Assembly: GCA_973895155.1 (NCBI GenBank)
Contig: OZ316897.1
Span: 9,734,001-9,798,000, forward strand
Source: Marsupella aquatica
Lineage: Eukaryota > Marchantiophyta
Direction: 5' to 3'
Length of the DNA stretch: 64,000 bases
Shown: piece by piece, positions 10,089 to 19,743 of the stretch
How the letters are laid out: each line of letters starts with the position of its first letter
Position numbering within the stretch: the stretch's first letter is position 1
Translations under genes and position numbers: made by a program
Notes under the pieces: model-generated
The model's input: the letters and a program-made list of their open reading frames with translations, nothing else
Told to the model about the DNA's origin: nothing
The model's database searches: none

Positions 10089-12098
10089 ATGTGCATCCTC
10101 GACGAAGTTTGCGAAGAGCCGACTGAGCAAGGAGTGTGGTGGCGAGATGACACTGAATGGCGTTTGTACAGTGCCGAACACCAGGCCCTCATTAGGAAGG
10201 GCATGGCCGAGAAGGTCAGGGAGATAGACCTCGGAACAATTGTGTCTGTTGTTCATCCTTTGGGGGCGAAATATACCCTCGACTTGCACAGTATGCGGCA
10301 AGTTGCTGTTAACAGCGGGCAGGTAAGGCCAGTGATGGTTGTTGACGCTGCGACTGTTGGAACACAACCAAGTCCACGATCAGCGGTAAGTATGCGGTAC
10401 ATCCGTCTGCATACGTCCTCAAACTTCATTGACTGTTTCTTTTGACACTAACGGTGGTACCAACGACCTTTCAGACTTGATTGAATTCTGGCTTGACATT
10501 CCGATCTGTAGGCATACATATAACGTGGTTGCTGGTTCAGGTTCTTCCAAGCTTTAATTTTACTTTGACATTGATCTGGAGGTCTGGACTGCAACGGAGC
10601 TTATGTATGGTGTATGAACAGAGTATGAATGTTGTCTTGTATTCATGCCAGCGACGTGCTTCCTTGATTGATGTATATCTTCACTTATAATATTGAGATT
10701 TTTCCATGGATGTTCGGTGCCGAAAAGACATTGCTGCCACCGAGTTCATTCCGCAATCTCCCTCTCAACCTGCACTATCAGGGCAATGACGGGAACTTTC
10801 ATCGATACGGGACCGCCATAGAGCAGGCACTATTCCAAAGTATGACGTGTGGGAGCCAACGTACCGTAGTGGTGCTAGATGAGGGTTCAGGCCATTTTTT
10901 GAGCTTCGACTTTGAAGCCATGGAACAGCGCATTGTCTCACATTTTGATAGCAACGAAGAGCCCGTTCTTTCAGACCACGCACCGGTCAAAGTGATTGTT
11001 GAGGTTCCTTGGGATGCTGCGGCGATGGCATCGATGGCCGCAAAGGCCGATAAATGTTTGAGACGGAAGGTAAGTGGTGCTCTCGATCTCCCTCTTCACC
11101 TTAGCTTAGAACTGCACCGAGACTGACCAATTATCTGACCAAACTCTGCGTTATGTAGCTATCCTGGATCAGTCAGGTCGATTCAATGTTCAATGAAACA
11201 ATCCGAGTGACAACTTCCAGCCCTGACCTGCAACCAATCTGTTTACTTTAGAAATTCGTGAGTTGCTTAGAGTGTAATTGTGGAAGTATCAATTAATTAA
11301 GTAGTCAACTGTTAGTTTGGTGATTACCAATACTTCGCTTCTACTCGGTGAAGGCGTAAAACATTAATTCGCCTCCTCAAGCTAGAATACAATTCAGTTC
11401 GATGACTTTTTATCTTTGCTGTACTCTTTGCGAAGATTCTTTCTCTGGTAATAGAAAGGTACAGGAGCGACGAGCGCTTGGACAGCATCCTTGAGGTGAA
11501 AGCACAACCCAGGAAAGTCATTTCCAAGAGCAGTCGGGCGTGTTCTGTAGCCCTATACGAGCGGTTCATTGATTCGTTGGACGAAGTGCTGCAGACATTC
11601 CCCAACGATGCAATGGGTGAGTCAATTGTCAATAAATTGTCCTCGATTAATTCAAAACATACTTGAAATTTGTGGAGATCGTTAGCATTCTTGAACATTA
11701 ATTCCTAAGTCTGGCCTGAGTTTAGGGCGTTCTGAATACTCTTTTTAAACCATGCAGGAGATATGCTAAAAGCTGCAGGCACAAGAGAAGTTGGAGGCGG
11801 CCCAGTTCAGATAGCGTTCAAACCAGTGGATCGGGAGACAGCAATTCCCTCAAAGCGAAAATCATTAGAGGCGGCGGTGACGCCTAAAGTTGCATTCTGG
11901 ATGTCCATGGCGGCACCAGTGGCGGCTGCCCATGCGACTGTGTATGGCTGCGTTGTCCAGATTCTCGCGTATCTAGTGATCATCCCCTTTTCTTCTTTGA
12001 AGAAATCTACTCAGCCTGAGATTGATCGCTGTTCCGGGTACGTTGAGGTCGCTAGACCTGAGCACGGACTTCCTCTGGCCGAAATCACTGTGACTTGA
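10089..12098 (+). CDS. WWE-domain protein with degenerate ART-like C-terminus, four exons
   Basis: Exons are 10089-10385, ~10698-11069, 11436-11616 and 11758-12098, giving about 396 residues. Residues 17-83 form a good WWE domain: WW at 17-18, Trp24, Tyr27, KYTLDLHSMRQ at 61-71, and GQVRPV at 77-82. WWE modules bind (poly)ADP-ribose units and occur with PARP or E3 domains, as in plant SRO/RCD1. Exons 2-4 are paralogous to the minus-strand gene at 6378-7932: PWDA plus LRRK at the end of exon 2, an exon 3 beginning ILSLVIERYRS, the same phase-1 intron, and the same final strand GLPLAEITVT. In exon 4 the H-G-T and Tyr motifs are missing, replaced by an Ala/Met-rich hydrophobic stretch (AFWMSMAAPVAAAHATV). 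The encoded ART domain is therefore probably inactive. The first base of exon 2 is the least certain border. Confidence 0.65.
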
Positions 12099-14049
12099 AA
12101 GGATGATCGATCATGTAAATGGATCATTGCCTCTTGAGTGTTCAATCGATGTGCAGGAATCACTGTTAGCTGAGAGCATGTAAATGGATGATCATCGCCT
12201 CATCAACCCTCTTACTAACGCCGTATTATGCAAATTGAGCATACTTTTGTACGCGGGAGTTTTGCTAGCGGTGGGAAGTAGTACTTCGTATGTTGGCTTA
12301 AAATTTTGCTGTCTCGCTCAAAGTGAAGCGCGCAGAGGCTAATCAGATACTGTCGAGCATTGGTGCACAGAAGTTTTTGAATACATGTCGGATCATACAT
12401 GCAGTAGCAAAACCTGAATCGTCACTAGACTGAACTGTCATTCTAGTAAACCATCTTGCAGAAATAAACAAATATCGCTCCCAAGTCGAGCATCGTACAA
12501 GGGCGATCGATCTTGAATGGAGCTGCGAAGCGCGTAAAATGGAGCAAGAATACTGATGCTCAGTGGAAATGTATATTTTGTGACCCACATGTTTATCTGA
12601 TATTCCCCTTACCCCTAAATTTTTCTTGTATCTTTTCACTTATTCCCCGAGCTGTTTTTTATTTGAACGTCTAGCCCTAATGTCTTTTCCGATTCTCCCT
12701 TTCCATAATGAGAAGTATACATCCCACTTCTCAATATGTCAATTGGGGCGAAGAAGGCTCTATAAAGAAAAGAGTGCGGGAAGTTGTCATTACTTTTTCT
12801 GACTAAGAGCAGCAAAGCTAAAACACATGTGGCTGCCGATACTTTTAACAACTTCCAGACATAGAGGGCAAGCAAGGAGACCTTCTAGCTGTCGAGACAG
12901 AGTGGTGTCCTTTCACTCGTCCAAAACTTAATTTATAGAATTCCAACTTTTTTCCCAACGCATCAGGAGCGGAATTGGGGCATTAATCAGGAGCGGGTTT
13001 TAATAAGGGAATTCTATTCTCTACCGGATAAATTCAGCTCTCAACTACCAGTATCAGCCGCTGGAATTAAAATAAACATGTATCACTATCAATAGATCAT
13101 ATATATGCGCCTTCAAAACGGTACAAAAGATAAGGCTTGAGCCACCATTTCCAATCATGGCGATCATCTTCTGAATCGCGATCATCTTCTGAATCACTGA
13201 CATGTATCCAACTGGTCGATTTATGAGTTAGAAGCCCAAGCTCGAGATCCTTAGTTTAGAGCCCCTGTTTAGAGGTCACTTGATTAAGAATGTCCCGTCG
13301 ACTAGAAGGCAAGTCTTGAGTAGTGAATCGGTACATTTTGACTGAATCCTTAATTTGAACTTTTAAATTTATTGTTTTTCTAACTTCTACACGTTTACTT
13401 CTGAACCTTACGTTTTGTATAAGTAGGGCCCAATTGGTTCACACAATTTTCAGCCTAGTTGTCCTCTGGGATGTTGCTGCTAACCACTACCAGCTTCCGG
13501 ATAACCTCTGGGTCGGCCAATATCCTTGTCAGGACCTTCCTTGCCAATGGATCTTACTCCATGGCACTTATAGTGAAATCCTGATCAATTTAAAAAGCAA
13601 ATTTACTTGGGTTTAACTGTTGTGATTAACTGTTCCCTTTATGTGGAGTTTCACAGATTTCCCCTTGATTTTATTTAAAAAGAAAAAGGAATGAGCATTT
13701 TCTCATCAGATGACTCATGTCCATTGAATGACTATACTCTGTGCCTTTGAATTGTCATGAACAGATCAAGCTCTGAGTTCATTGCTTCAAACATTAACCT
13801 AAGATCAGATTCAGAAAAACTTTTATAATTATCTCTAATGAGTTTCATATCTATAATTTAGAGCTTTTGATAGCATTCTTTCTTGTTGAATTGGTTGTTT
13901 TTCTTGTTTTGAGCATTTACTCAGGGCAACTTAGTGTATATCTTGCTGGTGTGATCCTACGTACCTTATTGATAGAAATACTCATGTTTTATTAAAAACA
14001 CAGTTATAGGAATATTTTATATTTTAATGCTAAGTAATGACCCCAGCCT
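12099..14049. other. Intergenic, AT-rich
   Basis: No supported gene. Present are an imperfect ~45-bp duplication just after the gene (CATGTAAATGGAT...GCCTC near 12112 and 12177) and an 18-bp tandem duplication at 13162-13197 (GATCATCTTCTGAATCGC). The rest looks like non-coding DNA. Confidence 0.35.
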
Positions 14050-14710
14050 GAACATGACATTCCTGTTTTGACAAATAATATGATGTACATCTCAAATACT
14101 TCCTACTACAGAGTCCAGGAATACATTTTACTTCGTAGAATATAGAGTACAATACTTATGACAATACGGTCCATGAGTACAATCTATGTCTTAGAATCAA
14201 TACAGTCTACAACACTTCCCATGATACAGTCCAGGAATGTACACGACCTATTTCATAGATTACAGTCTACAAAGTTTTCCTTCAAATAACACAGAATATG
14301 GTCTGTTTTCTCTTTGCCCCCTAAGTAGTTGTCGCAATGATAAACTGAAAACTTTGCACGAAGTGTTTGAATAACTAGGCCCGTGGGCAAAGGTTTATAA
14401 TCACAATACCCTGAACAAGACATTCCTGTTTTGACAATATGATGCACAATACTTCATAAATTACAGTCTAGAATACTTTCAATGATACAGTCCGGGAATA
14501 CAATGGACTTCGTAGAATACAGTGTACAATACTTCCGACAACGCAGTATGAATAAGATATACTTTGTAGAATACACTCAACAAATACTTCCGATGATACG
14601 GTCCGGAAACAAAATCTACTTCATAGAATACAGTCCACAATATTTCCGACACTACAGTCTGGAAATATGGTGTGTTTTCTCTTTGCACCCCTAGAAGTTG
14701 CCATGGTGAT
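14050..14710. repeat. Duplicated block built of ~60-bp repeats (ACAGTC...AATACTTCC)
   Basis: Two larger units, about 14050-14340 and 14410-14710, both start GA(C/A)ATTCCTGTTTTGACAA and end GGT.TGTTTTCTCTTTGC.CCC. Inside each, a unit of about 60 bp repeats: TACTTC.TAGAATACAGT..ACAATACTTCC, then GA.ACAGTCC.GGAA. The structure is thus a repeat of repeats, and the short open frames here are repeat readings. Confidence 0.75.
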
Positions 14711-15204
14711 TCCTGTTAATTTTGACTAGGTGGGGTTTTACTTATAAAACGCCAACCACAAGCTAGAGTTGGGGTCTAAGTTTCTAGAGTGAAGACTCTA
14801 GACCATAATTCCATGGCTCATCATGTGGATGTGAAAATTCATGACTATGATGTATGTTAAATGATAATCATGCATGCTTTTTGTCATGGTTTCTATTTAT
14901 ATTAAAAAATGAGCTCTATGACCCCACCATAACATATGTGCATAGAAAGAGTGATATGCATAGAAAAAAGTATGGTATGTTATGTATGATTATTAAAATG
15001 ATGACATGCATGATGGGTTTTTTTTTTACATTTCATTAACTTTCAAAAAATGTGAATAATTAATATATTTTGGTGACATTTTGTTTGTCCACCCCGCTAT
15101 TCAACTTCAAAGAATGGGTAGTCGGGGCTAGTGTCACTTAAGGCGCCACTGTCCATGACAAAACCTGGATCCACAGGGTTTCATCATTTTTGGTACCTTT
15201 TTCC
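14711..15204. other. Non-coding AT-rich stretch
   Basis: No coding evidence on either strand. It contains long A/T runs, such as a T run near 15,020. I see nothing further. Confidence 0.35.
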
Positions 15205-15790
15205 TGAAATTGTAGTCCCACCTTAGAGAAGAGGAATGTTAAAAAGGGAGAGTCTTGGACAATTCTCCTTTTATATGGCCAGTGGTGGTTTAAAAAAAAA
15301 AAGTCCCCGGGAAGAGGATGTTCCCATACACATCAGAACATCATGGCCCCATTTAAGCATTAACTTTGCTCAAGCACAGCTGCCCCTTTAAGAGCTAGAG
15401 CTATGGGCTATCAGGCAACTTCATCCGAATTTCACTACTAAGAGTAAAATTTTCCCAAAATCTTGGAGCCGACTGGCACCTCAGAAAGAAGCAAATAGCC
15501 TTGAAAAATGGAGAAGAGGAAAGAAGACTGTTGGCACCTCAGACGAAAGAAGTAAATATCCTGGAAATAGGGAGAACTCTTGTACATTTCCCCAAATAGC
15601 ACCACTAGCCAAGACAAACATGTGGTTACACCATTTTTAGTATTTTTTCCCAAAATTGTGGAGCAAGGTGTCGCTGCAAAGGAGAGTAATATGAAAAATG
15701 TTATAAGTTTTGGACACTCCTCCTTTTTTATATGGCCAGTGGTGGTCTTCCTTTTATATGGCCAGTGGCGGTTTAAGATGTGGTTTAACC
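15205..15790. repeat. Two copies of a dispersed repeat family
   Basis: Copies at about 15205-15300 and 15655-15780 share GAGAG.A.TGT.AAAAA.G, TTGGACA, (A/C)TTCTCCTTTTATATGGCCAG and TGG(T/C)GGTTTAA with a third copy at 5590-5735. Between them, 15473-15572 holds a local duplication of TGGCACCTCAGA.GAAAGAAG.AAATA.CCT.GAAA. No element ends are evident, so the family may be a MITE or LTR fragment. Confidence 0.6.
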
Positions 15791-15954
15791 CAATTATATC
15801 TTTTTTTTGCCTCCAAAACAATCCATGAATTTTGCACCCAAGTATATCTTGCACCATTGCAGGACATGGGTTATCCTCCACAATGCCTTTGAAACATCGA
15901 TCATGTCAAGTTACTATATAAAAGGATCCTCGAACATGTTGAGCACCTGATCAG

Positions 15955-16642
15955 AAAAAGAGGCATGTTGGAGACGGAGCAAACACTGAAACAGAGTTCC
16001 TGCTTTCGTCCACTCGGCGATTCCCAACGAGCCTGAAAAGTAGTGTTGGTCGGTGCGGGGTGCGATTATGGAGGATTTCCTGTCACACGAATCCGTGAAC
16101 AATTTCGGGAGCTGACGAGCCAACGAGGCATGATGGAGACGGAGCACAGAGAGAGCGAGAAAGTGCCTTCTTTCGCCTTCTTTCCAGGTGTGTGTTTTCC
16201 CCAACGAGCTTGAAAAGTACTGCGTGGTGGGATTTATGGAGGATTCCTGTCACAAGAATCCGTGAACAATTTCGGGAGCTAACGAGCCAACGAGGCATGA
16301 TGGAGATGGAGCACAGAGAGAGCGAGAAAGTGCCTTCTTTCGCCTTCTTTCCAGGTGTGTGTTTTCCCCAACGAGCTTGAAAATTAGTGTTGGTCGGTGC
16401 GTGGTGTGATTTATGGAGAATTTCTGTCACAAGAATCCGTGAACAATTTCGGGAGCTGATGAGCCAACGAGGCATGATGGAGACGGATCACAGAGAGAGC
16501 GAGAAAGTCCCTGCTTTCGCCTTCTTCCCACGTGTGTGTTTTCCCCAACGAGCTTGAAAATTAGTTTTGGTCGGTGCAGGGTGGTGGGATTATGGAGGAT
16601 TTCTGTCACAAGAATCCGTGAACAATTTCGGGAGCTAACGAG
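15955..16642. repeat. ~175-bp tandem array upstream of the F-box/kelch gene
   Basis: Units are 16072-16239 (168 bp), 16240-16416 (177 bp) and 16417-16595 (179 bp), with partial units on both sides (15955-16071 and 16596-16642). Each reads AGGATTTCTGTCACAAGAAT, GTGAACAATTTCGGGAGCT, then GAGGCATGATGGAGACGGA, then GTGTGTTTTCCCCAACGAGC. Similarity between units is high. The last partial unit ends 67 bp before the ATG of the following gene, so transcription may start inside the array. Confidence 0.85.
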
Positions 16643-16708
16643 CGAAAAGCAGTCGGGTGTGGGCCGGGTTCTTGTTAAGGCTAGGCTTGTTGAGGATAGA
16701 GTACGACC

Positions 16709-17899
16709 ATGGATGGCACACAATCTGGTGAAAGGGGAGGAGGAATCGAGACGCTCTTTCCAGGTCTGTCCGACGAAATCACTCTGGGATGCATTGTAAC
16801 CAAAGCGTCATGGAGAGCGCTGTGTGTACTGGCGAGTGTCAATTTGGCCTGGAAGAGAGCCATTGAGGAACGAGAAGTCTACCAGGAAGCGAACTCAATC
16901 AAGCCAGACTTTGCTTGTTTTCAAGTCAATCCTCGCTTCTAGAATACCAGCTAGTCCTCTGTGATCTAGAGAAGCAGTGGATACCTCTGCGGCATCATCG
17001 CCTTCCATCTTTCGTGGATGTCAAGGCACGTTTCGTGCCACGTTTCGTTCCACATATTTCCAAAGGAGTCGAAGATCTACCCGTGATGCTTGATGGCAAG
17101 CTTTATGTTCTGGAAATTTACACAAATGAGTTCTGGGGAGCAAGACAAGTATATACAAGATTCCAGGTGCTGGACATAGGAGCGTGTCACCGCACTTGGA
17201 CAGTAACCTCAGGCACGAGGATGAAGCGTGGTATTGAACGTTTGCATATCTGGCGATGGAAAACTCTACGTAGTCTCTGCGTATTTTGACAATGTGAAGG
17301 TTTTTGATCCAAGTAGGAACGAGTGGTCTTTGATTGTGGACAAGCCAGATATATTCCCGCCGTTCGACCGGAGGTATAAATTCAGCACGAACTGTAGGAA
17401 ATACATGATGGCCTGTGTGAATAAGGAAATCTACTTTTCCATATGGTGTGATGAATGGCGTGGCAGAGATTGGATACAGTTCGGCATCATATTGGTGTTG
17501 AATTGCTCCACTGAGAAGTGGAGAGTAGTAAACAACACCCTGTCGACGGCCCGAGGGTGGTTTGTGATTCGTGAACAGCTTTACAATCTCTCACAGTGTA
17601 GGTTGGAAGTGTATGATCCCTCCTCAAATACCTGGGACATGGTCCAGCCTGTTCGGGATGATAGGTTTTGTCCCGAGGAGGACTCATATTTAGTTGTGCG
17701 TCCGGCCCCTTGCAGCGAAGAAGTTATACTTATGATGCAGAGAAACGGTTACCACGGAAGAAACTTTCTCTGCAGGTCTGTTGGATTTGGAGTGCGTGGA
17801 CTATCGTTAGACTGGCAGATGTTGCCTTGTCACTGTGATGATATGAAGCAAGGTAGCTATCTCCTCGACTGTGTCGAGATTAAAGCTCTACTTCCTTAA
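16709..17899 (+). pseudogene. F-box/kelch-like protein gene with two compensating frameshifts
   Basis: The start ATG at 16709 opens a frame with an F-box-like N-terminus (FPGLSDEITLGCIVTK, then a Trp and a VNLAWKRAI helix), typical of substrate adaptors of SCF ubiquitin ligases. That frame stops at 16942. Homologous-looking sequence continues in a second frame from about 16915 to 17225 (LVLCDLEKQWIPL...). It then returns to the first frame from about 17225 to the stop at 17899 (GDGKLYVVSAYFDNVKVFDP, LEVYDPSSNTWDMV). The strand-plus-turn units YDPSSNTW and VFDPSRNEW look like kelch or Fbox-associated blades. Net phase is unchanged, so two opposite indels explain the pattern. A short intron is less likely, since no good GT-AG pair accounts for both. 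It could be a pseudogene or reflect sequencing errors. It directly follows a tandem array. Confidence 0.7.
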
Positions 17900-18158
17900 C
17901 GGAAGGAGACAGTGACGCCACGGTGCTTTCTGTAGTATTTTAATTTGCTTTGCGTATGGGCAGATTTGAGTCTATCGATGTAAACCCTTCCAGATGAGAG
18001 TTACCGAATTGAGAGGCAGAGGATGAGGGGTTGTGCATTAGTTAGTGGTGATGAATTCATAGCGCCCGTATAAGTCAGTAGCCAATTAGCAATCCAGAGA
18101 ATCCACTGAACAGAATTCATAAAAGATCAAGACGCTTTGAAGGAAGCAATTATCCTTC
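17900..18158. other. 3' flank of the F-box/kelch gene
   Basis: Contains the stop codon context and a presumed 3' UTR. No other feature is visible. Confidence 0.3.
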
Positions 18159-18476
18159 ATGGTGCCCGCGTCCATGCAAGCTGCTCCAGACGAGCTCCTC
18201 TGCAATTGTTTCGCCAAATTGGAGAGAATCTACGAGGAATTGTGTCGGCTGAGTTGTTTGGCCCCATTTCGGCCCTCCGTTTTGCTCTTTCAAGCCATTA
18301 TCAGTTTCGAACCCACCCGCCTACCCAGTGCGTTTTTCAAAGCTCGTCAAGTCTCATCTTTAAGTTCACTAGTGGCAAGATGTTTACTCTACTCAAAACT
18401 AGCCGTCGACATGATTACTTTGATTGAATTTCCCATTTTTAGTCGTTCCTTCCTCAGGTTTGAGAATCGTCATTAA
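18159..18476 (+). CDS. Short open frame, possible fragment resembling a nicotianamine synthase N-terminus
   Basis: The frame gives 105 residues from ATG 18159. Residues 9-45 (APDELLCNCFAKLERIYEEL, then LCRLSCLAP and LLFQAII) have the spacing of the N-terminal helices of nicotianamine synthase, which usually reads I..IY.EIS.L..L.PS....LF..LV. Everything after residue ~55 looks unrelated, and the SAM-binding catalytic part is absent. This could be a truncated relic, a first exon, or chance. I would not rely on it without a search. Confidence 0.2.
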   Translation: MVPASMQAAPDELLCNCFAKLERIYEELCRLSCLAPFRPSVLLFQAIISFEPTRLPSAFFKARQVSSLSSLVARCLLYSKLAVDMITLIEFPIFSRSFLRFENRH

Positions 18477-19743
18477 GATCACCGAGAACTGTCATTGAGA
18501 CCACCTTAGTTATCATCGGTTGAATTATTGTCCTTAGCTACCAGGTTTGATAGAAATGAGTCCTTCCCTCAGGTCTGGCAATTGTTAAATACATCTCGAT
18601 GACAATTTTATTGTGCTTGAGGGTGACTAGCATAATCGTTTGCATCTCAGTGGCCTGATCTTCAGTGCTCTACGAATATTATTGTACACCAAATTCATGA
18701 TGAAGAGCAATCGATGCCCACTTCCACATATTTGCCCAGGTGGAGCTAGAGAAGGGCGTGGCTGCAATTTTGTGATCATAGAGCTCGTGAGTATCAATTC
18801 TTGAAAAACTTGAAGCAGCCAAGACCACACTTGAACTGTCCCTCCTGCGTGTGAAAACTCTTCTCTACCTAATAAACAACTTCACAAACCTGACCTGAGG
18901 CAGGGATGCCCATCATGGTGCTGCCATTACCTCTGGGTGTTCTGGGTCAAATCTATCCTCCACTTCGAATCATTCATCCACAACTCATCACGGTATTTAA
19001 GGCAGTGCCAAAGCACTACTTGGGATGACGATCCTGGTGATCATCTCAGGGTCGTTCCCGATTGGTTTCCCAGACTGTAAAGGATGAGCGAGATCAATTG
19101 GATCACCCAAGAGCCTGCCCTTATTACAAAAACCCTAAGAAGCCCGCCCTCCCCCCCCCCCCATATCATGTTCAGATGTTACTGGTGGCCTCTAGACACC
19201 TTCTTCGATCGCCAGTCTATAACGATGCCTCTTTGCAGCTTCAAATACTAAAGAACTCTAGGGAAGATCCAAACCACCAACTCATGAAGTTAAAAGCGTT
19301 CTATTTCTACCTGTCAGCTTGGATCGCTCACTTCACTCGGGATCACACGACTCCTGAAATCCAACTGCCCCCGACATACTCATCCTGTAGACCTATTATG
19401 CAATTGAGACCTCGGCAGGCTTTCAGCTCTTTGAAAGAGTTTTCACTGCAACTTATCTGAACATTTGTTCTCGTAGCACGATTTCTACTTCCAGAAGCTG
19501 TTCAAATTGTCAGAATTGGCAGGGAAACGTACCCGTCTCAGTTAAGGTTTCTTCTTTTTACAAGCTTAGCTCATAAGTCATAATAATCATTGAAACTCTT
19601 CTAGCCAGAACCAGATGGAATGACTCGACGCGCAATAATGTATGCCGCTTTCAAGGATTTCGAAAACCACTAGTCACTTCTACATTTAAATGATATACTA
19701 ACTGCGCTGACAACCGAGACACAATTGATAACCAATCGAAATC
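18477..19743. other. Intergenic stretch
   Basis: A 132-codon plus-strand frame (19062-19460) spans a homopolymer C run and shows no recognisable domain, so I do not call it a gene. The remainder is AT-rich. The last part, 19,500-19,743, would be the 3' flank of the F-box gene on the minus strand. Confidence 0.3.

Noticed and set aside
15205-15290. GTCCCACCTTAG followed by a TATA-like box, considered as a plant snRNA promoter (USE plus TATA)
   Set aside because: Spacing between the two is about 45 bp, too long for either Pol II or Pol III snRNA promoters, and no snRNA follows.
19062-19460. 132-codon plus-strand frame
   Set aside because: Spans a C homopolymer, shows no domain, and has no codon or splice evidence.
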